DNA from: Candidatus Amarolinea dominans
Lineage (GTDB): Bacteria > Chloroflexota > Anaerolineae > SSC4 > Amarolineaceae
Direction: 5' to 3'
Assembly (NCBI GenBank): GCA_016719785.1
Contig: JADJYJ010000011.1
Coordinates: 62,001 to 126,000 of the forward strand
DNA length: 64,000 bases
Shown here: positions 17,501 through 26,800 of the stretch, piece by piece
Layout: each line of letters starts with the position of its first letter
Position numbering within the stretch: position 1 is the first letter of the stretch
The notes under the pieces: model-generated
Told to the model about the DNA's origin: nothing
The model's database searches: none
What the model saw: only the letters and a program-made list of their open reading frames with translations
Translations under genes and position numbers: made by a program

Positions 17501-18907
17501 ATGCGAGTGACATTCCACGGCGCCGCGCAAACGGTGACCGGTTCTATGCATCTGATCGAAGTCAATGGCCAACGTTTGCTGTTGGACTGCGGACTTTACC
17601 AGGGCGCGCGCGCCGAAACTTACGCGCGCAACCTGCATTTTCCCTTCGACCCAGCCACGATTGACGCCGTCATCTTGTCGCATGCGCACATTGACCATGC
17701 CGGCAACCTGCCCAACCTGGTCAAGCAGGGTTTTCGCGGCGCAATCTGGGCCACGCCTGCGACGCGCGACCTGTCTGTTTCCATGCTGCAAGACAGCGGC
17801 CACATTCAGGAGAGCGACGTGGAGTTTGTCAATAAACGTCGCGCCCGCGAGGGGCAACCGCCGGTGGAACCGCTCTACACACGCGCCGACGCCCTGGCCA
17901 CCCTCAAGTATTTCATGACGGCCGATTACGAGCGCCCAACCCAGCTGTTACCCGGCGTCATCTTCACATTCTTCGACGCCGGGCACATCCTTGGCTCGGC
18001 CATGGTGCAGTTGGACTGCCAGGAAGCCGGCCGCACCTCGCGCCTGGTCTTCTCCGGCGACCTCGGCCGCAAGGGCCTCGCCATTTTGCGTGATCCCGCG
18101 CGGCTGACGACGGCTGACTATGTGATTATGGAAAGCACGTACGGCGACCGTCTGCACGAAACGCCGGTCGAGGCCCAGGACCACCTGGCTACCATTATCA
18201 AGCAGACGTTTCGGCGGCGCGGCAAGATCATCGTGCCCGCGTTTGCCGTGGGCCGCACGCAGGAACTGCTCTATGCGCTCTACGCACTGACCGAAGAGGC
18301 TGAGATTCCCAATCTGCCGGTGTACATTGACAGCCCGCTGGCTACGAACATCACGGAGGTCTTCCGGTTGCACCCGGAGTGCTACGACGCCGAGACGCGG
18401 CAATTGCTCGATCAGGCCGAGGGGCGCGGCGGCCCCTTTGGCTTCAAGAACCTGCACTACGTACGTGAGGTCAAGGACTCCAAGGCGCTCAATTTCCTGC
18501 GTGAATCGGCCATCATCATCAGCGCGTCGGGCATGGCAGAAACGGGCCGCATCCTGCACCATTTGCGCAACAACATCGGCGACCCCAACAGCACCATTCT
18601 CTTTGTGGGTTTTCAGGCTGAGAACACCCTCGGCCGGCGCCTGTTGGATGGCGTCTCGCCGGTGCGCATTTTTGGCGAGGCCCACACGGTGCGCGCCACC
18701 ATCGAACGTGTCGAGGGCTTCAGTGCGCATGGCGACCGGCGTGATCTGCTGGAGTGGGTTGGCCGCATGGAACGGCCGCGCCTGCGCCAGGTCTTCCTCG
18801 TGCATGGTGAACCGGAGTCGGCCAATGCCCTGGCCGATGGCATCCGCCAACTGGGTATCGCCAACGTCGCTGTGCCGGCCTTGCACGAAGGCTTCGAGCT
18901 GACATGA
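17501..18907 (+). CDS. Beta-CASP metallo-beta-lactamase-fold ribonuclease (Ysh1/CPSF-73-like)
   Basis: 468 residues. The zinc motif H61-A-H63-I-D65-H66 is in SHAHIDHAG, followed by further ligands (GHIQESD region, SGDLGRKG Asp). The beta-CASP domain (about 200-370) begins after ESTYGDRLHE and contains PAFAVGRTQELLYAL. The C-terminal RNA-specificity motif has ISASGMAETGRILHHL and EGFSAHGDRRDLLEWV. Members are endo/exonucleases acting on RNA (mRNA 3'-end-factor family). A 132-bp gap separates it from RNase D, with a TATACT word at 17408-17413. The cellular target in bacteria is not known for this branch. Confidence 0.92.
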   Translation: MRVTFHGAAQTVTGSMHLIEVNGQRLLLDCGLYQGARAETYARNLHFPFDPATIDAVILSHAHIDHAGNLPNLVKQGFRGAIWATPATRDLSVSMLQDSGHIQESDVEFVNKRRAREGQPPVEPLYTRADALATLKYFMTADYERPTQLLPGVIFTFFDAGHILGSAMVQLDCQEAGRTSRLVFSGDLGRKGLAILRDPARLTTADYVIMESTYGDRLHETPVEAQDHLATIIKQTFRRRGKIIVPAFAVGRTQELLYALYALTEEAEIPNLPVYIDSPLATNITEVFRLHPECYDAETRQLLDQAEGRGGPFGFKNLHYVREVKDSKALNFLRESAIIISASGMAETGRILHHLRNNIGDPNSTILFVGFQAENTLGRRLLDGVSPVRIFGEAHTVRATIERVEGFSAHGDRRDLLEWVGRMERPRLRQVFLVHGEPESANALADGIRQLGIANVAVPALHEGFELT

Positions 18908-19028
18908 TGTGCATGGTTGACCGGGGGGGCGGCGCGGGGGGCCTGGAACCGGCGTTGGCTGTCCTGCGTTACACCGGCGGGCGTATGCCTGCTTTTCCCC
19001 TGGTTTACCTGACTGACTTGATCGAACT

Positions 19029-22000
19029 ATGACAAATCGCACGCAACAAATCATCCTTTGGCGCCAGAAACGGCGCCGCCATGACCGCCAGCGACCGCAC
19101 CCCTGGCGCTGGTTGTTCCAATTCAGCCTGAGCGGGCTGGCTATCTTCTTCCTGATCTTTGGCGGCGGCGCTCTGACCGCCACCGCCGCCGCGGCCGGCG
19201 TCTATGTGTACTTTGCGCAGAACTTGCCGGACGCGGCGGCCATCGAGACCGAGCAGGAAGACTTTGCCACGGTCAAGATCTTTGACCGCACGGGCCAGCA
19301 TCTGCTGTACGAGTCCATTGACCCACGGCCCTTTCGTGGCGACCGCACCTACCTGCCGCTCAATGAGATGTCGCCCTGGCTGGCGAAAGCCACGATTGCC
19401 CTGGAGGATCGCAGCTTTTATGAAAATCCAGGCATCAACCTGCGCGGCCTGGGGCGCGCTTTTGTCTCCAACCTGCAGGGCAACTCTGTGCAGGGCGCCA
19501 GTTCCATCACCCAGCAACTGGTGAAAAACGTGCTCATCCCGCCCGAGGAACGGGTGCAGCGCAGCTACACGCGTAAGATCAAAGAGGCCATCATGGCCGT
19601 CGAGGTGACGCGACGCTACCCCAAGGACCAGATCCTGGAGTGGTACCTCAACTATAACTTCTACGGCAATGCCGCCTACGGCGTCGAGGCTGCGGCGCGC
19701 ATCTATTTCGACAAATCAGCGGCCGATGTCACCCTGGCCGAGGCTGCCATGCTCAGCGCCCTGCCGCAGTATCCCGGCCTGAACCCCATTCAGTCCCCGG
19801 AGGATGCCTATCGCCGCCAGCGCAAGGTGGTGGATGCCCTGGCCGAGGCCGGCTACATCAGCGCAGCCGAGGCGGAGGAGGCCAAGGCTTATGCGGACAC
19901 CAAGCCGCTGGCGGTGCGCCTACGCGCAGCCGAGCGCTTCGAGTATCTCGACGCACCGCATTTTTCGCTCTACGTGCTGGATGAACTGCGCCGCGCGTAC
20001 AACACAGCCGATGACCCTTACTTCATCTGGCGCAACGGCCTGCAAGTCTACACGACGCTCGATTTGGATCTGCAAAAGAAGGCTGAAGAGGTGGCGCGCG
20101 CCCAGGTGGCGAAGGTGCGCGAGAAGAACAACGTGCATAACGCCAGCGTTGTGGCCCTGCGCCCCACCACCGGCGAGATCGTGGCAATGGTGGGCAGCCT
20201 GGATTACAACGATGAGGAGAATGACGGCGAAGTCAACGTCGCCATCTCCAATCGCCAGCCCGGCTCGTCGTTCAAGCTCTTCACTTACCTGACGGCGTTG
20301 CAGCAGGGCTACACCCCGGCCAGCATGATCGTGGACGTGCGCACCGTTTTTCCTGACGCCGAGGCCCCCTATGTGCCAGAGAATTACGACCGCAAATATC
20401 ACGGGCCACAGTTCCTGCGCGATGCCCTGGCGCGCTCGTACAACATCCCGGCCGTCTGGATGTTGAGCAAGGTCGGCGTCAAAAACGTGATCAACACCGC
20501 GCACAAGATGGGTATCACCACCTTGCGCGACGATTACTACGGTCTGGCCTTGACCCTGGGCGGCGGCGAAGTCAAGCTGCTCGATATGGTCTATGCATTC
20601 AGCCTGCTGGCCAATGGGGGTGTCATGGCCGGAGATGCGGTGCCCGCAGAGCGCCAGGCCGAAGGCCTGCGCACGCTTGACCCCGTGTCCATCCTGCAAG
20701 TGCGTGACAAGAACGGCCTGATCATCTATGAGTACAAGGAGCCGAAGCTGGCGCAGGTGGTTTCGCCGCAAGTCGCGTACGTGATGTCCAACATCCTGTC
20801 CGACACGGCGGCCCGCTGGGCAGCCTTTGGGCGCCCCAACGACCTGGAAATCCCAGGGCACACCGTGGCCGCGAAGACCGGCACCACCAATAACTGGCAT
20901 GACAACTGGACGGTGGGATATACGTCACAACTCGCCGTGGGCGTTTGGGTGGGCAATACCGACAACGAACCGATGGACAAGATCAGCGGGTTGACCGGCG
21001 CTGCGCCCATCTGGAACCAGGTGATGACGTATGGCCTGGACAATATGCCTGATGTGCCTTTTGTGCAACCGCCTGGTATCAGGAAGATGACCGTTTGCTA
21101 CCCGTCTGGCCTGCTGCCGACGGCCGAATGCCAACAGAAACGCACCGAGATTTTCATCGAGGGCAGTGAGCCAAAGACCTATGACACGGTCTGGCGCGCG
21201 TTCGAGGTCAACCGCGAGACGGGCAAACTGTCCACACCCTACACGCCGCCAGAGTTGATCGAACGCCGCATCTATCAGATTCTGCCGCCGGAAGCGGCCG
21301 ACTGGGTGGTGGAGAGCACCATCCCGCAACCGCCCTCGGAGTATGACACAGCCTATGGGCAAGGGCCGGTCAATGACGAGGTGGCGATTATTTCTCCAGG
21401 AACCTACAACTACGTCAAGGGGCTGGTGCCCATCACCGGCAACGCGCGTGCGGGCGATTTCCGTAACTATCGCGTGGAGTTTGGGGAGGGCCTGAACCCC
21501 GGCGCCTGGACGCAAATTGGGCCGGAGCATGGCGATCAGAAGCAGAATGACACCCTGGAGTTCTGGGACACAACCACGCTGGACGGCCTCTACACGGTGC
21601 GCCTGAGCGTGACCGAAGGCAGCGGCAATGCGCGTACGGCCGCCACCCAGGTGACGGTGGACAACACCGCGCCGCGGGTCGAGATCGAGCATCCCTTCAC
21701 CGGCAAGCTCTATGTGATGGAAGATGACGAGTGGGTCAGCATCACGGCCAATGCACGTGACAACTGGTCCATGGATCGCGCGGACTTCTACCTGGACCAG
21801 CAGAAAATTGGCTCCAGCACCGTGGCGCCGTTCAATGTCAAATGGACGATCAAGATGCTGAACCTGAAGCCGGTACCCGGTTCGCCGCCGGTCATGGGCA
21901 CGGAGGTGATCACCAATACCGACGGCACGACCACCACGCAGGAGATTGTGGTCAGCGAGGTGGTGGTTGATCCGCAAGGGCGCATTATTCAGCGTTTTCA

Positions 22001-22301
22001 CAGCGGCATGAGCGCCATCGTGGCCGCAGGTAAATACACGGAGACCCATCAGATCTACATCGAAGCCTTCGATTCGGCCGGCAACAGCACCAAGACTGAC
22101 CCCATCACCATCCTGGTGACGCACAAGGCGAAGAAGAAGGCGACGGCCGCGCCGTTGTCATGGCTGCTGCCGGTCCGGCTGGGCGCGGCAGACGAAAAAC
22201 CGGCGCCGGCCGAGCTGGGGGTGGCCGCGTTGGCCTGGCTGCGCCCAGTTGACGGCGCTCCCAACTTGGCCGATAATAGGCCCCCCAGGGGCACGATGTG
22301 A
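19029..22301 (+). CDS. pbpA: Class A penicillin-binding protein 1A type with extracellular Ig-like tail
   Basis: 1090 residues. Cytoplasmic basic N-terminus, membrane helix (about 36-60), GT51 glycosyltransferase domain (about 75-270; ALEDRSFYE, GASSITQQLVKN, RKIKEAIMAVE), then the transpeptidase domain with S413-S-F-K416, S470-Y-N472 and K616-T-G-T619. After about residue 680 come extra beta-rich modules: PGTYNYVKGLVPITGNA at about 785 and VTVDNTAPRVEIEHPF at about 875. These are Ig/Big-like and reach beyond the usual length of 700-850. It polymerises and cross-links peptidoglycan outside the membrane. The last bases overlap the start of surE. The symbol is a family label. Confidence 0.93.
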   Translation: MTNRTQQIILWRQKRRRHDRQRPHPWRWLFQFSLSGLAIFFLIFGGGALTATAAAAGVYVYFAQNLPDAAAIETEQEDFATVKIFDRTGQHLLYESIDPRPFRGDRTYLPLNEMSPWLAKATIALEDRSFYENPGINLRGLGRAFVSNLQGNSVQGASSITQQLVKNVLIPPEERVQRSYTRKIKEAIMAVEVTRRYPKDQILEWYLNYNFYGNAAYGVEAAARIYFDKSAADVTLAEAAMLSALPQYPGLNPIQSPEDAYRRQRKVVDALAEAGYISAAEAEEAKAYADTKPLAVRLRAAERFEYLDAPHFSLYVLDELRRAYNTADDPYFIWRNGLQVYTTLDLDLQKKAEEVARAQVAKVREKNNVHNASVVALRPTTGEIVAMVGSLDYNDEENDGEVNVAISNRQPGSSFKLFTYLTALQQGYTPASMIVDVRTVFPDAEAPYVPENYDRKYHGPQFLRDALARSYNIPAVWMLSKVGVKNVINTAHKMGITTLRDDYYGLALTLGGGEVKLLDMVYAFSLLANGGVMAGDAVPAERQAEGLRTLDPVSILQVRDKNGLIIYEYKEPKLAQVVSPQVAYVMSNILSDTAARWAAFGRPNDLEIPGHTVAAKTGTTNNWHDNWTVGYTSQLAVGVWVGNTDNEPMDKISGLTGAAPIWNQVMTYGLDNMPDVPFVQPPGIRKMTVCYPSGLLPTAECQQKRTEIFIEGSEPKTYDTVWRAFEVNRETGKLSTPYTPPELIERRIYQILPPEAADWVVESTIPQPPSEYDTAYGQGPVNDEVAIISPGTYNYVKGLVPITGNARAGDFRNYRVEFGEGLNPGAWTQIGPEHGDQKQNDTLEFWDTTTLDGLYTVRLSVTEGSGNARTAATQVTVDNTAPRVEIEHPFTGKLYVMEDDEWVSITANARDNWSMDRADFYLDQQKIGSSTVAPFNVKWTIKMLNLKPVPGSPPVMGTEVITNTDGTTTTQEIVVSEVVVDPQGRIIQRFHSGMSAIVAAGKYTETHQIYIEAFDSAGNSTKTDPITILVTHKAKKKATAAPLSWLLPVRLGAADEKPAPAELGVAALAWLRPVDGAPNLADNRPPRGTM

Positions 22302-23059
22302 AACGAATTCTAATTACCAACGACGATGGCGTGCAATCGCTGGGGCTGCTGGCGTTGAAACAGGCACTGGCGCCCCTGGCTGAGATTATCGTCTTCGCGC
22401 CTGATCGCAACTGGAGCGCGGCCGGCCACACGAAAACCATGCACAAGCCGCTGCGTGTCAGCCAGGTGACGCTGGCCGATGGGTCGCCGGCCTTTGCCAC
22501 CACCGGCGCGCCGTCCGACTGCGTGAGCCTGGCGCTGTTGGGTCTCGTGCCACAGGCGCCTGACCTGATCGTCTCTGGCATCAACCAGGGCGCCAATGTC
22601 GGCCATGACATCACCTATTCGGGCACCGTGGCCGGCGCGATGGAAGGGGTGGTGGCCGGTCTGCCGGCGATTGCCGTTTCGGTGGAATGGAGCGCAACCA
22701 TTGATTATGAACCGGCCGCCGCGGCAACGGCCCAATTGGTGCGCCAGATCTTTGCGCATGGGCTTCCCCCCAATAGTTTCTTGAACGTGAACGCGCCGGC
22801 GCTGCCGCGTGACGCGATCCGTGGCTTGCGACGTACCCGGTTGGGGCAGCGCGTCTATCATGACAAGCTCATCGAGCGCCATGATCCACGCGGGCGGCCG
22901 TACTATTGGATTGGCGGCGACCCACCGGGCGGCATTCCCGACGAGGCCGGCCAGACCGACGTGGGCGCGTTGGCGTTGGGTTTCATTTCGGTGACGCCGC
23001 TGACGCTGGACATGACCGACCAGGCCCTGCTGGGGGCGTTGGCGGCGTGGGGATTGTAA
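22298..23059 (+). CDS. surE: 5'/3'-nucleotidase SurE
   Basis: 253 residues from GTG 22298, overlapping the PBP stop by 4 bp. The metal-binding NDDG is at residues 8-11 (ILITNDDGVQSLG). It is followed by APDRNWSAAGHT, TTGAPSDCVSLAL, SGINQGANVGHDITYSGTVAGAMEG and the NVNAPALP loop. These are the signature blocks of SurE, a metal-dependent phosphatase that dephosphorylates nucleoside monophosphates and short polyphosphates in the cytoplasm. Translational coupling with the PBP gene is seen; a functional tie is not obvious. Confidence 0.95.
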   Translation: MKRILITNDDGVQSLGLLALKQALAPLAEIIVFAPDRNWSAAGHTKTMHKPLRVSQVTLADGSPAFATTGAPSDCVSLALLGLVPQAPDLIVSGINQGANVGHDITYSGTVAGAMEGVVAGLPAIAVSVEWSATIDYEPAAAATAQLVRQIFAHGLPPNSFLNVNAPALPRDAIRGLRRTRLGQRVYHDKLIERHDPRGRPYYWIGGDPPGGIPDEAGQTDVGALALGFISVTPLTLDMTDQALLGALAAWGL

Positions 23060-23133
23060 GGCCGATACCCCGATGGCGGAGGACAACCTGCGCGGGGGAT
23101 TCTGAGACGATTAGCATTAGGTGGGAGGACTGA

Positions 23134-24048
23134 ATGACGAAGTACGCGTTTTTTGAAGGCGCCGTCGTGCCGTTGGAGCAGGCTACGGTCAGCGTCATGA
23201 CGCATGCCTTGCACTATGGCACGGCCTGTTTTGGCGGGATTCGCGGCTACTGGAACCCTGAGCACCAGAATCTGTATATCTTCCGCCTGCGTGACCATTG
23301 CGAGCGTTTCCTGATGTCCACGCGGCTGCTGCTGATGAAGCTGCCTTTCAGCGCGGATGATTTGATGAACATCACGCTTGATCTGGTGCGACGTGAGGAG
23401 ATGCGCCAGGACATCTACATCCGCCCCCTGGCGTACAAGGCGGAAAAGATCATCGGTGTGCGCTTGCACGATCTGCGTGACGAAGTGACGATCTATGCGG
23501 TGCCTTTTGGACGCTACATCGAGTCAGAAGAAGGCGCCCATGTCTGCACCTCCTCCTGGCGACGGGTGGACGACACTTCGATCCCGGCCCGTGGCAAGCT
23601 GGCCGGCGCCTATGTCAACTCGGCATTCATCAAAAGTGAAGCGCTGATGAACGGCTTCGATGAGGCCATTGTGCTCAACCAGGACGGCCATGTGTCAGAA
23701 GGCAGTGCCGAGAACATCTTCATCGTGCGCAACCGCACGCTGATCACCCCGCCGGTCAGCGACAACATCCTGGAAGGCATTACCCGGCGCACGTTGATTG
23801 ATCTGGCTACCACCCAACTTGGCCTGCCGGTGGTCGAGCGCAGTATTGACCGCACCGAGCTGTACGTAGCCGATGAGGCTTTCTTCTGCGGCACGGGCGT
23901 GCAGGTGGCGGCGATTGCGTCGGTGGATCGGCGCCCGGTCGGCAGCGGCAAAATGGGGCCGATCACCAATGAACTGCGCGACCTGTACTTCGAGGTCGTG
24001 CGCGGCAACGTGCCACAGTACAGCGACTGGTGTACGCCGGTCTTTTGA
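23134..24048 (+). CDS. ilvE: Branched-chain amino acid aminotransferase (class IV, PLP)
   Basis: 304 residues, ATG 23134 behind GTGGGAGGAC. Fold-type IV motifs: HALHYGTACFGGIRGYW, RLRDHCERFLMSTRLLLM, YIRPLAYK, GKLAGAYVNSAFIKSEA (with the PLP-binding Lys), DGHVSEGSAENIFIV and DNILEGITRRTLIDLA. FFCGTGVQVAAI contains the GTG-x-Q motif of BCAT. It catalyses the last step of Leu, Ile and Val synthesis and the reverse deamination. D-amino-acid or aminodeoxychorismate lyase relatives lack this combination. It follows surE with a 74-bp gap. Confidence 0.93.
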   Translation: MTKYAFFEGAVVPLEQATVSVMTHALHYGTACFGGIRGYWNPEHQNLYIFRLRDHCERFLMSTRLLLMKLPFSADDLMNITLDLVRREEMRQDIYIRPLAYKAEKIIGVRLHDLRDEVTIYAVPFGRYIESEEGAHVCTSSWRRVDDTSIPARGKLAGAYVNSAFIKSEALMNGFDEAIVLNQDGHVSEGSAENIFIVRNRTLITPPVSDNILEGITRRTLIDLATTQLGLPVVERSIDRTELYVADEAFFCGTGVQVAAIASVDRRPVGSGKMGPITNELRDLYFEVVRGNVPQYSDWCTPVF

Positions 24049-24054
24049 GGCGCC

Positions 24055-24963
24055 ATGAGCTTTAAGTCCGCCTCGACGTCAGAGGCCTGGCGCGGCGTGC
24101 TGGCGTGCGCCGGGGTTATGCTTCTCGCCGCGCTACTCCTGCGCCGGCTGGTTAGCCTGCCCATTTCGGGTTGGGTCTTCGCCCTTGGGCTGCTCGTCCT
24201 GGCCTGCCTGCCCGTCTTGATCTACCTGGGGTATCGCACGTGGAGCACCCTGTCGCTGGAATACTGGGTGGATCGCGACGCGGTGACGATTGCGTGGGGG
24301 CCACTGCGTGAGGTGATTCCGTTAGGCGCGATTCAGCACATGCAGCGGGGCGGCTTTGCCAATGTCCGGGGACGCTGGTGGGAATGGCCCAACCCATTTC
24401 TCACGCGCGGCGACGTCAGCGGGGTGGGACACATCGTCAGCCTGGCGACACGCCCGGCGCCGGAGCAGGTGGTGCTCTTTACGGAGCAGCATGACCGGGA
24501 ACGAACTCATACAGTCGGCTATGCGTTGTCCCCCAGCGCGCCGGCGGCCTTGATCGAAGCCATCCAGGCACGCTACGAATTAGGGCCAAACCGCCTGCGT
24601 CGCCTGGGCCGCAAGGTGCCTGCTGTCTGGCAATGGGACATCTGGCGCGACCGCATCGGCCTGGGCATGGTGGGGATCACACTGCTGCTCAACCTGGCGC
24701 TCTTTGGCTATCTGTGCATGCGTTTCCCCAGCCTGCCAGCCGCGCTGCCCTTACATTTCGATGCCGCCGGCCAGCCCGATCGTCTGGGCGCACCGGCCTC
24801 GTTGTTTGTGCTTCCGGTCATCGGCCTCGCCACCCTGATCTTGAACGGGGTCTGGGGGAGCCTTCTCTATTCTCGCCAACGCCCCGGAGCCTACCTGCTG
24901 TGGGCCGGGGCGCTCTTGGTTCAATTCCTTGCCGGCTTTGCCCTGCTCAATCTCATTGGCTAG
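24055..24963 (+). CDS. Membrane protein with PH-like domain and DUF1648-like segment
   Basis: 302 residues. Two N-terminal helices (residues 12-60) are followed by a soluble beta-rich stretch (about 65-185, LEYWVDRDAVTIAWGPLREVIPLGAIQHM), which resembles bacterial PH domains of the YdbS/YdbT kind. Three C-terminal helices come next (about 205-225, 240-265 and 275-300), with the DUF1648-like phrase LPLHFDAAGQPDRLG. It starts 6 bp after ilvE. Function unknown; such proteins are thought to sense or organise the envelope. Confidence 0.72.
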   Translation: MSFKSASTSEAWRGVLACAGVMLLAALLLRRLVSLPISGWVFALGLLVLACLPVLIYLGYRTWSTLSLEYWVDRDAVTIAWGPLREVIPLGAIQHMQRGGFANVRGRWWEWPNPFLTRGDVSGVGHIVSLATRPAPEQVVLFTEQHDRERTHTVGYALSPSAPAALIEAIQARYELGPNRLRRLGRKVPAVWQWDIWRDRIGLGMVGITLLLNLALFGYLCMRFPSLPAALPLHFDAAGQPDRLGAPASLFVLPVIGLATLILNGVWGSLLYSRQRPGAYLLWAGALLVQFLAGFALLNLIG

Positions 24964-25003
24964 GGCACAACTGGCGTCAGATTCTTTTACTCGGGAAATG
25001 TAG

Positions 25004-25786
25004 ATGCAACCCGCTATGACGCAATCACGGACTGATATCGCCACGCCGCCTACGGCGCCGGCCAGCGGGGCTGTCCCGCTGCTCACGATCGTCATCCCTG
25101 CGTACAATGAGGAGTCTCGCCTGCCGAGCTCGCTCTCCAAGATTGACGCCTTCTTGCGCCAGCAGCCCTATCAGGCCGAAGTGCTCGTGGTGGAAAACGG
25201 CAGCCGGGACGATACCAGCGGCATTGTCGAGCGTTTCTGCGCCGATCATCCCTATGTGCGCCTGCTCCATTCGGTCAAGGGCAAGGGCGCTGCGGTGCAG
25301 GTGGGCATGCTGGCCGCGGCCGGGGACTATGCGCTCATCTGCGATGCCGACCTGGCCATGCCGATCGCAGAAACGGCCAAGCTCCTCAGCGCGGTGCAGA
25401 ACGGCTTCGACGTAGCGATTGCCTCACGCGAAGGCGAAGGGGCGGTACGCTTCGCTGAACCATACTATCGTCATCTCATGGGGCGCGTCTTCAATACGTT
25501 GGTGCGCATCTTAGCCATTCCGAGCCTGCAAGATACGCAGTGCGGTTTCAAGCTGTTTCGCCGCGCTGTTGCGCACGATGTCTTTGCGCGCCAAACCATG
25601 GGCGGCTGGGCTTTCGATGTCGAAGTGCTGGCCATCGCCCTACGCCGCGGCTACAAGGTGGTGGAGGTGCCCATTCACTGGTATTTCATGACCGAAAGCA
25701 AGATCAGCGCCCTGCGCGACACCGTCTCCATGGTGCGCGAGGTGTTCAAGGTGCGGCTCAATGTGCGCCGCGGGTTGTATGATTAG
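25004..25786 (+). CDS. Glycosyltransferase family 2, dolichyl-phosphate glucosyltransferase (ALG5)-like
   Basis: 260 residues. Start ATG 25004 or 25016; the conserved part begins at LLTIVIPAYNEESRLPSSL (about residue 26). Motifs: VLVVENGSRDDTSGIVERF, KGKGAAVQVGMLAA, ALICDADLAMPI (DxD), LQDTQCGFKLFRR and MGGWAFDVEVLAIALRRGYKVVEVPIHW. This is the polyprenyl-phosphate sugar synthase branch, expected to make undecaprenyl-phosphate-hexose as donor for PMT-like enzymes such as the one at 1885-3252. It lies 2 bp before an ABC-2 exporter operon, which may move the product or another lipid. Confidence 0.87.
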   Translation: MQPAMTQSRTDIATPPTAPASGAVPLLTIVIPAYNEESRLPSSLSKIDAFLRQQPYQAEVLVVENGSRDDTSGIVERFCADHPYVRLLHSVKGKGAAVQVGMLAAAGDYALICDADLAMPIAETAKLLSAVQNGFDVAIASREGEGAVRFAEPYYRHLMGRVFNTLVRILAIPSLQDTQCGFKLFRRAVAHDVFARQTMGGWAFDVEVLAIALRRGYKVVEVPIHWYFMTESKISALRDTVSMVREVFKVRLNVRRGLYD

Positions 25787-25788
25787 CC

Positions 25789-26793
25789 ATGAGTAGCATC
25801 GAGGTCAAAGACCTGACCAAGGTCTACCGCATCAACCAAAAGGATCCCGGTGTGCGCGGCGCGGTCAAGGCGCTTTTTCGGCCGCGACATCAGGACAAGG
25901 TCGCCGTAGATCACATCAACTTCCGGGTGACGCCAGGCGAAGTGGTCGGCTATATCGGCGTCAACGGCGCCGGCAAGTCCACCACGATCAAAATGCTGAC
26001 CGGCATCCTGGCCGCGACGAGCGGCGCCGTGCAGGTGATGGGGCGTGACCCGCATCGCCAGCGCGTGGCCAATGCACGTGAGATTGGCGTCGTCTTTGGG
26101 CAGCGCAGCCAGCTCTGGTGGGATCTGGCGCTGATCGAATCGCTCAATCTGATCGGCCAGATCTACGAAGTCAAGCCTGCTCGTTTTCAGGAGCGCCTGG
26201 CACAGTTTTCTGACATCCTGGAGTTGAAGCCGCTGCTCTCGGTTCCCATTCGCAACATGTCCCTGGGTCAGAAGATGCGCGCCGAGCTGGCCGCGACGCT
26301 GATCCATGATCCGCGCATCGTTTACCTCGACGAGCCGACCATTGGCTTGGATTTGATCGTCAAAGAGCGCATCCGTGAGTTCATCCGCCAGGAGAATCGT
26401 GAAAACGGCACGACCGTCATCCTGACCACGCACGACCTGGGCGACATCGAGGAACTGTGCCAGCGCATCATCATCATTGACAGTGGCAAGCTGATCTATG
26501 ATGGGCCGCTGAGCACCATCCGGGATCGCTTTGGTAAGTTCCGGGTAATCACGTTCGAGATGGCTGCTGACGTGGGACCGCTGACCGCGCCGCCGGGCGC
26601 CGAGGTGATGCCCGTGCCAGCCGATGATGCGGCGGCCGGCCGCAAGCTGGTGCTGCGCTTCAACCGGCTGCGCACCACGGCCAGCCAGGTGGCCGCGGCC
26701 ATCATGAATCAGGCCGACGTGGTAGATTTTTCACTGGCCGAGCCAGACCTGCCGAGCATCATCAAACAGATCTACAGCGGCGCGTTGGACTGA
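25789..26793 (+). CDS. ABC-2 type exporter ATPase
   Basis: 334 residues. An N-terminal extension (YRINQKDPGVRGAVKALFRPRHQDKVAVDHI) is typical of the NatA/DrrA-like group. Then come Walker A GVNGAGKSTTIKM (about 60-72), Q-loop VVFGQRSQLWWDL, signature NMSLGQKMRAELAAT (LGQ in place of LSGGQ), Walker B IVYLDEPTIGLDLIVK and H-loop LTTHDLGDIEEL. It forms a three-gene exporter with the two following permeases of the ABC2_membrane_6 kind. Substrate unknown. Confidence 0.9.
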   Translation: MSSIEVKDLTKVYRINQKDPGVRGAVKALFRPRHQDKVAVDHINFRVTPGEVVGYIGVNGAGKSTTIKMLTGILAATSGAVQVMGRDPHRQRVANAREIGVVFGQRSQLWWDLALIESLNLIGQIYEVKPARFQERLAQFSDILELKPLLSVPIRNMSLGQKMRAELAATLIHDPRIVYLDEPTIGLDLIVKERIREFIRQENRENGTTVILTTHDLGDIEELCQRIIIIDSGKLIYDGPLSTIRDRFGKFRVITFEMAADVGPLTAPPGAEVMPVPADDAAAGRKLVLRFNRLRTTASQVAAAIMNQADVVDFSLAEPDLPSIIKQIYSGALD

Positions 26794-26800
26794 AGCAGCC

